A stretch of 64,000 nucleotides of DNA, taken from JAHBWV01 sp964588385. Lineage in GTDB: Bacteria; Planctomycetota; Phycisphaerae; Phycisphaerales; UBA1924. Shown here piece after piece: positions 1-9,002 of this stretch. How positions within the stretch are numbered: position 1 is the stretch's first letter; each line of letters opens with the position of its first letter. The stretch lies in the NCBI GenBank assembly GCA_964588385.1, contig CAZPPG010000011.1:1-64000 (forward strand). Direction: 5' to 3'. Under the pieces are notes generated by a model. It was not told where the DNA came from and made no database searches. It saw only the letters and a list, made by a program, of their open reading frames with translations. A program made the position numbers and the translations under genes.

Positions 1-580
1 GGCCTTAGGCTCGCCGTACAGACTAACTCGCGGGCTCATTATGCAAAAAGCACGCCGTCACCCCGAGGGGCTCCGACCGCTTGTAAGCACACGGTTTCAG
101 GTACTCTTTCACTCCGCTCATCGCGGATCTTTTCAACATTCAGTCGCCTTACTGATTCGCTATCGGTCGTCGAGGAGTACTTAGCCTTGGAGGGTGGACC
201 CCCCATCTTCGATCCGGGTTCCACGAGACCGAATCTACTCTATGGGCTGACCAGCTTCCGGTTACAGGACTTTCACCTTCTTCGGTCGGGCTTTCCAGCC
301 CGTTCGCTCTTCCACTGGTTGATCCGCTTTCGCTCGCCGCTACTCACGGAGTCGCGTTTGCTTTCCTTTCCTCTGGATACTTAGATGTTTCAGTTCTCCA
401 GGTTCGCTCTTCACCCCTATACATTCAGAGTGAAGTACCCTTGCGGGTGGGTTGCCCCATTCGGAAATCCTAGGATCACAGCTCGGTTACCAGCTCCCCT
501 AGGCTTATCGCAGGTTCCAACGTCCTTCATCGCCTCTCGACGCCAAGTCATCCACCGTGTGCCCTTATGGGTCGCACCAA
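1..580 (-). rRNA. rrl: 23S ribosomal RNA, 5' part (3' end beyond window)
   Basis: The reverse complement reads as the conserved 5' part of bacterial large-subunit rRNA. The start motif GCACACGGTGGATG lies at about 549-563, and the rest runs through the usual domain I segments to the left edge, where the gene is cut. The mature 5' end is placed at about 580 by likeness to the usual 23S start; it could be off by several bases. No 16S gene or tRNA lies upstream. The preceding gene on the same strand is a protein gene ending at 898, so this 23S gene is not in a standard 16S-23S operon, as is often the case in planctomycetes. Confidence 0.95.
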
Positions 581-838
581 CCTGACGCCGCGGCTATACC
601 GCGCCACGCCGGCTGGATCCGACCCCTCGCCTTCTTTACAACGCTTCAAGAGATCTTCGGTGTCTACTTGCTTTGCAATTCATCGTTCGACACGGAACAC
701 CTTCACACGCACTGCTGCACGTGAACGTCCGTCCGAACGACGCGACACAACTTCCATATCCGGTTGTCACAGATCCTGAAAGACCTCGGCCTTGCGGCCT
801 TCTGGCCCTTCTTTGCCACTCGGAAAAGTGGCGAGGGG
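581..838 (-). other. Leader region of the 23S transcript
   Basis: About 250 bases lie between the predicted start of transcription and the mature 23S 5' end, with no supported gene. Read on the minus strand it holds the hairpin GCCACT-tttccg-AGTGGC at about 816-833, a GGCC-GCAA-GGCC stem with a GNRA-type loop close after it, and a GGTCTTTCAGGATCTGTGAC stretch that loosely resembles a boxA antitermination site. The boxA reading is a guess. Short open frames here look like noise. Confidence 0.5.
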
Positions 839-866
839 ACTCTAGACGCTGCTCCCATGATGTCAA
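839..866 (-). promoter_or_regulatory. Sigma70-type promoter for the 23S gene
   Basis: On the minus strand a perfect -35 box TTGACA (861-866) is followed, after a 16-base spacer, by TAGAGT (839-844; 4 of 6 consensus bases). It lies just after the stop codon of the upstream protein gene (898) and points at the 23S gene. This is the best promoter match seen in the window, and it fits a 23S gene transcribed independently of 16S. Confidence 0.65.
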
Positions 867-897
867 GCCAACACGAAAGCAACCGTGGACATTTTCC

Positions 898-3039
898 TCA
901 ACCGCCGCCCGCGCCGCCACCACCACCGGGGGGCGGACGCTCGCTCGGGCCCGTCGGACGAACCGCCGGCTTCGGTTTCTCGACCTTCGGAACCGGCACT
1001 CCCTGCCGCTCCCCTAACTTCGCTGACCGCTCGAGGCGCGAGAAGGTCTCTGACGCACGCTCCACGTCCGGAACGCGGGCGATCACGGCCCCCGACCCGT
1101 CGCGGAGATACACCTGATTCTTCTGCCCGGCGGCCACACCCAACGGGCCTGCATCGGGCGTCACGGGCATGGTCGCCGTGGAGAGATACACGGTATCGAT
1201 CGACACAGACCGCTCCTTGGGGCCTGGTTCGCTGTTGGCAGGAAGCTGGGCCTGTGCCGGGCCTGCGGTCTCAGGAGCCGCAGTCCGCGGCCCCATGTCG
1301 CCCTTGCCGCCTCCGCCGCCCTCACTGGGCTGCGTCTCGCCGAAGCCGGGCCTCTGGGCAGGAGCGACCGCCAAACGGGTCTCATCGAATATGGGCATCA
1401 GGTCCGGGGCGGGAAGCCGCAACTTCGCGTCGATGGGGTCCCCCGGCGAAAGACTTGCGTTGCCGACCCGCCAGTATCCGTAGTAGAACTCAAAGACAGA
1501 CGCCGAGGCGCGCATGCCGCCCGCGGCATCGGCGACGGTGGCGTTGGTCACGAAATACGTCCGCACCGGATCGAGCGTGACGGGCTCGGTCCAATCCGTC
1601 CACGCGCTGGCCAGCGTCGGGGACTCGGCCATGGCACGCTGGTCCTCGGGGAGCGACAAGGCGTTGCCAAATGCGGGATTGTTGATGACGACGCGCACCC
1701 GGTACCGGTAGGTCTCGCCTCGGGCCGCTGTGATGTCGTGGCCCCAGATCTTGACCGACGGGGTCTCGAGGAGCGTCGGAACAATCGCCGTGCGAGAATC
1801 GGGAATCGCGCCCGTCGCGCCGTCCGCAGCCGGAGGCTCAACGCCGAGGGCGACAAGTTCGGCCTGCTTTGCGTCACGATCACGCTTCGCCGAGTCAATC
1901 TGGCGCTGGATCTGGGCCTTTGTCATGCGCTTTGGTTCGGTGCCGGTCGTCGCGGGGCGGCTCGTCTCGCGTCCGCCTCCTCCGGGACCCTTGCCACCCC
2001 CGCCCCCGCCGCCCGTTTCCGTGGCAGGGGGAGTCGAGGTCAGCGAGACGGGGGCCGACGCCAAGTCTGTCTCGAGTGCGGCGAGGCGATCATTGAGTTC
2101 CTGGATGCTCTCCTGGATGCGCTCGATCTTCACGCGGCGCTCGTCGAGAGCCTGACGGCGCACGGCATCGCTGGGAGGTATCCACTCCTCACCGACAAGG
2201 TACGGGAAGTAATCCGGGCGCTGGACAGAATCAGGGGATGTCCGTGCGATCTCCACTGCGCCGCGAAGCAGCGACACGGTGACACGGCTGGCTCCCGAAA
2301 GCTCGGAGAGAAGGTCAACGCGACCGGGCAAAGATCCGACGACCTCGGCCTCGGACCAGGCGCCGCCTTCGGCCCGCGAACGCTCGACCTGCACGCCCAC
2401 GATCTCAACGCCGTCGCGCCACCACTGGATCGGAATCGGACGGAGTTCACCTTCCGATCCGTCGGGATCCGTCTCCAGAGCCGCGCGGAGCTCGGTGCCG
2501 CTGAATGAGGCTTCAACGCTGACCGAGGCCTTGTCGTAGGGCTGAGCCGCGGGCACGAGTTCCTTGGCCTTCAACTCGGGATACTGAACGACGGTCGAGG
2601 GGTCGAGGGCACCCTCGAACACCGCCGCGACCGGCTGCTTCGGGGCGGGCACGACGATCGCGGCATACTTGCCGTCCGCCGCGGGCGCGATCACGCCGCC
2701 ACCGATCTTGGCCGGCACGCCCAGCGCCACCTGCGCCCCGGACTCCAGGAGCGGCTTCTCCGAGCCGGCCTTGAAGTCCTGGATCAGCGTGAGCTTCGGC
2801 GCCTCCGGAAGCGGCGGTTCGGACACGGGTTTGAGCTGCGCCTGCAGGCGCTGGGCCTGCTCAACGGCGGGCGTGAACGCCTTCGCCGGCGGGAGCTTTC
2901 CGCCCTTCGGGTCCGGCTGCACCATGTTCGGCTGCGTCGTGAACTGCATCGCGACCACGAGAAGCGTCACGGCCGACGCCCCTGCGAGCACGATCTTCTC
3001 AACATGCTGCTCGATCGGATTGATGCCCTTGAGCTTCAT
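898..3039 (-). CDS. Membrane-anchored protein of a PilM-type operon, unknown function
   Basis: Protein of 713 residues with a short cytoplasmic head, one membrane helix at about residues 17-35, and a long outer part. The outer part has a coiled-coil-like stretch around 295-330, Gly/Pro-rich linkers near 340-370, a beta-rich central region around 430-540, and a Pro/Gly-rich tail. I do not recognise the family. The start at 3039 is supported by an AGGAG box six bases upstream. It is the last gene of a three-gene minus-strand operon behind a PilM homologue (4472-6526) and another single-pass membrane protein (3120-4475). By position and topology it may be a periplasmic stalk or ring-alignment protein (PilO/PilP role), but that is inference. 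Confidence 0.8.
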   Translation of the reverse strand: MKLKGINPIEQHVEKIVLAGASAVTLLVVAMQFTTQPNMVQPDPKGGKLPPAKAFTPAVEQAQRLQAQLKPVSEPPLPEAPKLTLIQDFKAGSEKPLLESGAQVALGVPAKIGGGVIAPAADGKYAAIVVPAPKQPVAAVFEGALDPSTVVQYPELKAKELVPAAQPYDKASVSVEASFSGTELRAALETDPDGSEGELRPIPIQWWRDGVEIVGVQVERSRAEGGAWSEAEVVGSLPGRVDLLSELSGASRVTVSLLRGAVEIARTSPDSVQRPDYFPYLVGEEWIPPSDAVRRQALDERRVKIERIQESIQELNDRLAALETDLASAPVSLTSTPPATETGGGGGGGKGPGGGGRETSRPATTGTEPKRMTKAQIQRQIDSAKRDRDAKQAELVALGVEPPAADGATGAIPDSRTAIVPTLLETPSVKIWGHDITAARGETYRYRVRVVINNPAFGNALSLPEDQRAMAESPTLASAWTDWTEPVTLDPVRTYFVTNATVADAAGGMRASASVFEFYYGYWRVGNASLSPGDPIDAKLRLPAPDLMPIFDETRLAVAPAQRPGFGETQPSEGGGGGKGDMGPRTAAPETAGPAQAQLPANSEPGPKERSVSIDTVYLSTATMPVTPDAGPLGVAAGQKNQVYLRDGSGAVIARVPDVERASETFSRLERSAKLGERQGVPVPKVEKPKPAVRPTGPSERPPPGGGGGAGGG

Positions 3040-3119
3040 CTGTCGCTCCTGGCGAGAGGTCGGATCGGGCGATCCGTTACTGGCCTCTGAACTTCAACGA
3101 ATCTGACTGCACACACGAT

Positions 3120-4475
3120 TCACTCGCCGCCGTCGTCGGCGGCCTGATAGCCGATGTTGTTGGCGACCACCGGCGACATCAGCGGGCCGAGCCAGCTGCG
3201 GAGCCAGACGGACTCCACTCCGATGGTGGCCTTTACCACGTGATCCGGACCGTAGTAGTACCCGTCCTTGAGCTCGGCCCATGGATCGACGTCAACAAGA
3301 TCAAGGTCGACCACCGTCATGAAGTTCGTCTGTGAGAACGCGGACAGCACCGACTGGAGGCGGTCGCTGGCGACGATGAGCGTGAGCTCAACCTCGCGAA
3401 CGTCGTACACCGGATTCTCGGAGGCGTTGGTCTTGCGGCCCGTCACCGAAACGGAGAGATCCAGAGGCACGCCCCCGGGGAATGCAAACACCGGTTCAGC
3501 AGCGGGCGATCCCCCGAACTCGCGGTCGCGTGACGCGGCGGGCTGAGACGAACCATCGCCGTAGATCGGCGGATCCTTGATGCGAAGGGAGACGAGCCGC
3601 TTCACGGCTCCTCTCTCGACCATGAGCTCCTCGCCCGACTGATCCGTGTTTGCTCGTGCCAGGGCGCCGAGCACGTCCTCGATCACCCAATAGTCCCACT
3701 GGAAGATGAAGCACTCATCGAGCGTGGGAACGCCGGATGGCTTGGCGACGGGCACCTTCGACCAGCCGGCCTGCTGCTGCTGGGAGTCGACGCTGAACGC
3801 GCCGACGGAGGCGTAGAACGAAACTTCCTGGGCCCGACGACGCAGCTCGCCGATCCGGCGATCGGTCAGCTGCTTTGTGAGGGCGACGTTCTCTTCCACG
3901 GTCAGCGCGCGGTTGCCGTTCGCGGCTTTCAGACGCTCGCTCAGGTCGTGGAGCGTGGACGCCAGCTTGCCGGCGTCGGACCGCTCACCCGCGTTGAAGC
4001 GCGAGATGAGGCGCTGGTAGGCCGAGGGCTTGCCGCGATCGGGGTCGCCGCAGAGTTCTTCAATGAACGCAAAGATTCGCTGCTCCTCTTCGCGCCGGTT
4101 CGACGCCTGCGGGAAGAGCCCCGTCACCAGCGGCTTGCGGGCCTTCTGGTTGAACTCCGTGGCCTGCGCAACGACACCCTCAACCTCCGCCTCAATCAGC
4201 TTTCGCTGCTCGGCGAACCAGGTCGTCAGCTTCGTCGTGGGGACCGCCTTCACTTCCAGCGGCTTGTCGCCCGGCATCGCGGCCGGCAACGCGTACGTGA
4301 CGGTTGTGGCGTTGATGTCGCTGAGCGCCTTCTTGGCCTCCGCCTCGCGACCCGTGCGAATCTTCTTGTTCCACGAGTTCGAGAAGACATACCCGAGGGG
4401 CAGCGACACCAGGATCACGGCCAGCGAGATCACGATCACAAGGTTTGACTTGATCCAGCCAAGTATGTTCTTCAA
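3120..4475 (-). CDS. Single-pass membrane protein, PilO-like position in pilus-type operon
   Basis: Protein of 451 residues with one membrane helix at about 11-31, a charged helical stretch, and a folded C-terminal half with FQWDYWVIEDVL and an RLVSLRI segment. This topology is that of PilO-like or Amuc_1100-like pilus-associated proteins; the likeness is architectural and not proven by alignment. The start is TTG at 4473-4475. It overlaps the stop of the PilM-like gene (TTGA, 3-base overlap) and has a GGAGG box upstream, so translation is probably coupled. Together with 898-3039 it seems to form the periplasmic part of the platform. Confidence 0.8.
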   Translation of the reverse strand: MKNILGWIKSNLVIVISLAVILVSLPLGYVFSNSWNKKIRTGREAEAKKALSDINATTVTYALPAAMPGDKPLEVKAVPTTKLTTWFAEQRKLIEAEVEGVVAQATEFNQKARKPLVTGLFPQASNRREEEQRIFAFIEELCGDPDRGKPSAYQRLISRFNAGERSDAGKLASTLHDLSERLKAANGNRALTVEENVALTKQLTDRRIGELRRRAQEVSFYASVGAFSVDSQQQQAGWSKVPVAKPSGVPTLDECFIFQWDYWVIEDVLGALARANTDQSGEELMVERGAVKRLVSLRIKDPPIYGDGSSQPAASRDREFGGSPAAEPVFAFPGGVPLDLSVSVTGRKTNASENPVYDVREVELTLIVASDRLQSVLSAFSQTNFMTVVDLDLVDVDPWAELKDGYYYGPDHVVKATIGVESVWLRSWLGPLMSPVVANNIGYQAADDGGE

Positions 4476-6526
4476 TTGCCACCCTCCGCGTCGTCCGCCT
4501 GGCGCGGCTTCACCACCACACGATACTTCACCGTGATCCGCGCCTCATCCGGATACCCGCTGGGGGTCTCCGCGACAATCGGTGCGAGCGCCTCAACGCG
4601 CTCGTTCGCGGCGCGAAAGTCCATCTCTTCGGTCATCGCCACCGTTGTCCCCTCACCCGCGATGATCGTCGGCGCGCTGCGAGGCGGCGGAGCACCCCCG
4701 CCACCCGCAATGAACCGGCGTCCGCCGCCGCCCTCTTCAAAGACCTCACCGCGCGCCCCGCCGCCGCTCACGATCGCGGTCTCGGCAGGACGGGTGGGCG
4801 TGCTGGGCTTGGCCTCTGTGAACTGAACCTCGCGAATCTCGGGGGGAACAATCACGTAAGGAACCGTCTCACGGTCGCGATTCTTCTCCAGCCACTCACC
4901 CACGGTCGCGCGATAGAACTGCTGGACCTGCGGCTCGGGCGTCGCAAACACGATCTCGACTTCAACAGTCGGACCAGCGGACACAGCGCCTGTCGTGCCG
5001 GGGTCTTCTTCCTCTCCGCCGCGTGCCGACCTTCCTCCGCGATCATCCTCTCCCGAGCCGCCGGAGGAATCGGGCGTCACGACACCCAGATAGCTCGTCT
5101 TATACGACACGAGCCGGAGCACAGGACGTGAGGGCCCCGACGCCCTGGCATCCGCCGCTCCCACCATCAGCGAAAGGTCGTTCGCCAGGTGCGGATAAAC
5201 CTCGCGGTCGTTCAGCAGCGAGATGATGTTCGCCGCGGTGAGGTCGGTTCCCCCGGAACCGAGCACGCCGGCTGTTGTGGCCTCCGACTTCATCCTGTTC
5301 ACCGCACTGAGCGTGTCGGCGATCTCACGCGGCGGCGGTGAACCCGCGACCGCCGCCGAGTCCAGCATCGGGCGGATGAACATCGCGCCCGTCGCCGCGA
5401 CGGCAAGGCCCGCCGCCGTCGCGAACCACTTCTGCTTGCCGCGCCACATGGCGGTGCGCAGGATCGCGGTTGGCATCAGGTTCGCATTGATCGCGTTGAG
5501 TCCAAGGCCCTGCAGCGCACAGCCATAGGCCGTGGCGAAGGTCATGACGTTCTCGTTGAACGCCGCGGCGCGATCGCCCTCAACCTTGACGCGCTTGAAC
5601 TCCTCCATCCGATAGACGTCCAGCTGAAGCTGCTGCTTCAGGAACTTGCGCAGCCCGGGGAGATGGAACGTCGAGCCCAGCCCGATGAGACGGGTGAGCT
5701 TCGCCTCACGATGCAGCGACTGGTAATAACCGATGGACCGCTGCACGTCCTGCACCAGATCCTGGAAAACCGGACGCATCGCCTGCATGATCTGTCGGGC
5801 CGCCTTGCTCGTGTCGGCCTCGCGCTTCACCTTCTCCGCCTTCGGATAGGTGACCTTGAACGCCTCAACGAGCGCGTTCGTGAACTGGTGGCCGCCGATC
5901 GGGAACGTGCGGATCCACACGCGTCCGGACTCGGCGATGACCAGATCGGTGGATGTCGTGCCGATATCCAGCAGGATCGTTCCCGTCGTCTGCTCGGTGA
6001 ACGAGAGGTCGTACGCGAGCGCGTTGTACGCCGCGACCGGACCAAGCGTCACGATCTGCGGCACGATCCCCACGTCGGCAAGCATGTCCAGCCGCTCGCG
6101 GATGCGGTCCTTTGTAATGGCAAAGATGCCGACCTCAACGTCGGGCGAGTCCGGGCTGACGAACGTCTGAAAGTCCCATTCGACCTCTTCGAGCGGGAAC
6201 GGGATCTGCTGCACCGCTTCGAACTTGACGATGTCCGGCACCTTCTTCGGCTCAACCGGCGGCAGCTTGGCGAATCGCGCGAAGCCGGCGTGGCCCGGAA
6301 CGCTCACGGAGATCGTGGCCCCGGAGAGATCGAACTGGCTGGCCAGCGCGCCGAGGGCCACGCGGAGCGCGTCGGCCTGATCCAGGTCAGGCGTTGAGAG
6401 CACCTTTGCATGGGGGACGATCGCGTAATCGACGACCCGCACGCCGCTCCCGTCCGATTCGAGCTTGATCGCCTTGATCGAGCCCGCTCCGACCTCGATA
6501 CCCCAGCTCACGTTCGAAGAAGGCAT
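4472..6526 (-). CDS. pilM: PilM-like actin-fold protein with PilN-like C-terminal extension
   Basis: 684 residues from the ATG at 6526, chosen over an in-frame ATG 51 bases upstream because GGAGG lies eight bases before it. Residues 1-350 are a PilM domain: WGIEVGAGSIKAIKLE at 8-23, the hallmark QIPFPLEEVEWDFQ at 107-120, and the phosphate loop DIGTTSTD at 187-194. Then follow an INANLMP motif (346-352), a membrane helix (about 367-387) and about 300 residues of periplasmic sequence with Gly-rich linkers. In other bacteria PilN begins with a similar INLLP motif and a membrane helix, so this looks like a PilM-PilN fusion. PilM is a cytoplasmic ring scaffold for the type IV pilus motor. First gene of the operon. 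Confidence 0.88.
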   Translation of the reverse strand: MPSSNVSWGIEVGAGSIKAIKLESDGSGVRVVDYAIVPHAKVLSTPDLDQADALRVALGALASQFDLSGATISVSVPGHAGFARFAKLPPVEPKKVPDIVKFEAVQQIPFPLEEVEWDFQTFVSPDSPDVEVGIFAITKDRIRERLDMLADVGIVPQIVTLGPVAAYNALAYDLSFTEQTTGTILLDIGTTSTDLVIAESGRVWIRTFPIGGHQFTNALVEAFKVTYPKAEKVKREADTSKAARQIMQAMRPVFQDLVQDVQRSIGYYQSLHREAKLTRLIGLGSTFHLPGLRKFLKQQLQLDVYRMEEFKRVKVEGDRAAAFNENVMTFATAYGCALQGLGLNAINANLMPTAILRTAMWRGKQKWFATAAGLAVAATGAMFIRPMLDSAAVAGSPPPREIADTLSAVNRMKSEATTAGVLGSGGTDLTAANIISLLNDREVYPHLANDLSLMVGAADARASGPSRPVLRLVSYKTSYLGVVTPDSSGGSGEDDRGGRSARGGEEEDPGTTGAVSAGPTVEVEIVFATPEPQVQQFYRATVGEWLEKNRDRETVPYVIVPPEIREVQFTEAKPSTPTRPAETAIVSGGGARGEVFEEGGGGRRFIAGGGGAPPPRSAPTIIAGEGTTVAMTEEMDFRAANERVEALAPIVAETPSGYPDEARITVKYRVVVKPRQADDAEGGN

Positions 6527-6624
6527 ATCCGAACCTCCGACCCGAGCGTTCTGCCCCCGGGTCATCACGCATTCCAACCGGTCGACGCGACGCCGTCACG
6601 ATCCCGGACGTCGATGGGGAGGCG

Positions 6625-6653
6625 ATGGTACACCACACACCCGCCGATCACAA
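6625..6653 (-). promoter_or_regulatory. Candidate promoter of the pilM-like operon
   Basis: On the minus strand TTGTGA (6648-6653) and TACCAT (6625-6630) are separated by 17 bases. Each matches four of six consensus bases. It would give a 5' leader of roughly 90 bases before the ATG at 6526. The neighbouring stretch 6654-6790 holds no supported gene. Confidence 0.35.
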
Positions 6654-6790
6654 AGACCCTTCCCCGGCGCGACGAGTTCGCATCTCTGTCGGACCGCGAG
6701 CGCGGTCCTGATCCTGACATACGACTCGATACGTCCAAAGGATGCCCGGCGATCACCCCATCCCGTCCGGCGTGACAGTCTCGTGACCGC

Positions 6791-7105
6791 TCAGACCCTG
6801 CCTCCAGCCGCCTTGTGGTCCGCTTCAAGCCGCCAGGCACCCATTGCCACCACTCCTGCCACGGCCGTCACCAGCCACCACAGGTCGACCGGAGCTTTCA
6901 GCGGAGCCCAGGCCGCGGGCAGGGCCCAACCCGCCACGTGGTACCCCACGCCAACGAGCGCAATCCCCCCTCCAAGGCGTACCCAAGCACCCTCGGAGGC
7001 ACCCTCTTTCCGAGAGAGCCGCCGTCGTCCTCGAACGGTCAACACCAAGCCGACCACGCACAGCAACGCGCCCGCGGCGACCTGAAGGATCTGAAAGGGG
7101 GTCAT
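6791..7105 (-). CDS. Small membrane protein, unknown function
   Basis: 104 residues with about three membrane helices (around 7-25, 44-62 and 76-92) and a basic loop after the first helix. I do not recognise the family. It starts three bases after the stop of the AmrB-like gene on the same strand, so the two are probably cotranscribed. No clear ribosome-binding site is seen, which fits coupling to the upstream gene. The order and spacing are the main support for it being real. Confidence 0.55.
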   Translation of the reverse strand: MTPFQILQVAAGALLCVVGLVLTVRGRRRLSRKEGASEGAWVRLGGGIALVGVGYHVAGWALPAAWAPLKAPVDLWWLVTAVAGVVAMGAWRLEADHKAAGGRV

Positions 7106-7108
7106 TAC

Positions 7109-8455
7109 TCAAGCCATCGACATGGAAACCGACGAAACCATCCCCACTCCTTGGGGGTCCATAGCCGCGGCGTAGTGAAGGATGTCGACCTTCTCAGGGG
7201 AGACGAGCTGGAGCGTGGCGACCAGATTTCCGGTCGAGCACCAGCGCGTGGGGTTCTGCTGCCATGCCATCGCGGCGACAAGATCCTCGGGCTTGTTCTG
7301 TCGAACGAGTTCGAGCATCTCCCGGTCGTGCTGGAAAATGCGGTTCCGGAAGGCGACGGCCTCGGCCTCATCACCCGCCAGCTTCTGCTGATCACCGAAT
7401 GCAGGGCCGACGTGGCTCAGGTCCGCGGAGCTGACGACGAGCGTCTTGCCCGGCAGCTCTGCCAGAACTTCGCGCATGGCCTCGATGAATGGCGCGAGCG
7501 CAACCCCTTTGCCATCGTAAGAATCGCCGTTGTTCACGCTTGGGTCGTGGATGAGCACCCCCACGACCTTGCAGAACTTGCCGTCCTCGCCCGGACCCAG
7601 GCAGTGCTGAATCCAGGGAATCTGCAGCTCGATGGAGTGCTCGCGCTCGTGATCGAACCGGTTTGCGAAGACCTTGTCTCCCAAACGCTTACGCAAGCCC
7701 GCGATGATGAGGTCATCGACTTCGCAGGTGCCCAATGGGCTCTGATACCCCTTGTCACACGCGGTCACGCCGGTGCCCAGACCAAAGTGATTCGTGCCCA
7801 GCACCACCACTCGATCGGGCCGGTCGGTCACGCGCAGACGACCCCACACACTGGCGTAGTTCACCCAGCCCCTGCCGTAATCAACGTGCGGAGCGACGAT
7901 GGCCTTGGGCAGCGAGTCAAACGAGGGATTCGGCACCGACTCCAGCGCCTTGGCGATCCACTGATCCATGATCGCGCGAAGCTTGGCCGGGCCGTGCTCG
8001 GTCCGCTGCTCGTCGGTGGTTTCGTCTCCAAACTCTTGATTGACAAGGGCATCCGCGAAGGCCGCCGTGGAAGCCGGCGGCAGCACGGGGGATGAATCAA
8101 ACTCCTCCCGCATCCTCGCCAGCATGGCTTCAAAGGTCGGGCCGAACAGCAGACCCGCGTCGTCCAACTGGGAAACCAACTGCTCCAGAATCGGTCGCGT
8201 CAACCCCTTGCCCACCTGCGACACAATCTCATCTACCGAACGATTACCATCCATAAGCGGCAGAATGAGCTGCGCGGCAGGCATCGTGAAAACGACCTTC
8301 TGGGAGATTTGGCGCGCATCAGCCAGCCCCAGCACCTGCTGCTCACCCATCTGAGCAGGAAAGCCCCTCACCGGCCTCAGCTTGGGCTTCATGTGATGCT
8401 CCATGCCGGGGTCAAAGGGCGGAATCTGGTTCTGCGGCGGCTCTGTAGTGCTCAT
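7109..8455 (-). CDS. amrB: MEMO/AmrB-family protein with PqqD-like N-terminal domain
   Basis: 448 residues. Residues from about 165 to the end are a MEMO1/AmmeMemoRadiSam protein B domain: APHVDYGRG, the VVLGTNHFGLG strand-loop, HEREHSIELQIP with clustered His/Glu, and SSADLSHVGP. This family is related to LigB-type dioxygenases and often binds a metal; its reaction in bacteria is not settled. Residues about 45-120 look like a PqqD-type winged-helix domain (LPLMDGNRSVDEIV...). The radical-SAM and AMMECR1 partners that give the system its name are not seen here. The next gene downstream is a small membrane protein three bases away. Confidence 0.85.
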   Translation of the reverse strand: MSTTEPPQNQIPPFDPGMEHHMKPKLRPVRGFPAQMGEQQVLGLADARQISQKVVFTMPAAQLILPLMDGNRSVDEIVSQVGKGLTRPILEQLVSQLDDAGLLFGPTFEAMLARMREEFDSSPVLPPASTAAFADALVNQEFGDETTDEQRTEHGPAKLRAIMDQWIAKALESVPNPSFDSLPKAIVAPHVDYGRGWVNYASVWGRLRVTDRPDRVVVLGTNHFGLGTGVTACDKGYQSPLGTCEVDDLIIAGLRKRLGDKVFANRFDHEREHSIELQIPWIQHCLGPGEDGKFCKVVGVLIHDPSVNNGDSYDGKGVALAPFIEAMREVLAELPGKTLVVSSADLSHVGPAFGDQQKLAGDEAEAVAFRNRIFQHDREMLELVRQNKPEDLVAAMAWQQNPTRWCSTGNLVATLQLVSPEKVDILHYAAAMDPQGVGMVSSVSMSMA

Positions 8456-8606
8456 TCGGCATCATCGTAGGAAGGCCCGCCCGGACTTCCGAGCCCACCA
8501 CCTTCCTTGAAAGGCGAAGGCGTGGACCTCAAGCGTCTGCGCGCTAGACTCTTGGCCCTGCCCGGAGCCCTCGCTCCGAGGCATTCCACGCTCAGCGAGG
8601 CACGCC

Positions 8607-8921
8607 ATGACGACGTTCAAAGCCGGTCAGCAGGTCAAGTGCACAATCACCGCCCTGCCCAAGACCCCCGATCAGACCTCCACGCTCGAGCGCCTCATGC
8701 GCCGTGATGCCGGTGCCAAGCGCGCCCTGAAGAAGGGCCACCGCCGCCGCCAGCAGGAAATGGTCGTTTATAACCGAGGCAACCGCGACTGGTACAAGCG
8801 CGAGAAGTGCGGCAAGGTCGTCCGCGTCGTCGAGGGTGCGACGTGGTCCATGCCCTACACGCTCGACCTGGCACACGACATCGCCGCGGTCTCCGGCTTC
8901 CTCAAGATCGAAGCGGCCTGA
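8607..8921 (+). CDS. Small basic protein, unknown function
   Basis: 104 residues, rich in Arg and Lys in the middle (RRDAGAKRALKKGHRRRQ), with no signal peptide or membrane segment. It has an N-terminal QQVKCTITALPKTPDQTSTLERLMR stretch and a folded-looking C-terminal half. The basic patch suggests RNA or ribosome binding, which is a guess. A GAGG box lies seven bases before the ATG, and a possible -10 (TAGACT) lies about 55 bases upstream. I do not recognise the family. Confidence 0.7.
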   Translation: MTTFKAGQQVKCTITALPKTPDQTSTLERLMRRDAGAKRALKKGHRRRQQEMVVYNRGNRDWYKREKCGKVVRVVEGATWSMPYTLDLAHDIAAVSGFLKIEAA

Positions 8922-9002
8922 TTCGCGCCGGTCGCGGCCGAAGCTCATCCATGCGGCCTGATCGTCGCGCGCTCCGGCCGCACACGCATCAGGAGCAGAT
9001 TC

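Noticed and set aside
581..897. 16S-23S spacer or tRNA genes upstream of 23S
   Set aside because: No tRNA cloverleaf and no 16S 3' end are seen; a protein gene lies directly upstream.
885..1580. A 231-codon plus-strand frame over the 23S leader and the next gene
   Set aside because: Arg/Pro-rich shadow with no start signal.
1738..2508. A 256-codon plus-strand frame inside the 713-residue gene
   Set aside because: It is a high-G+C shadow frame with low-complexity Arg/Ala composition; the minus-strand gene has ordered features and a ribosome-binding site.
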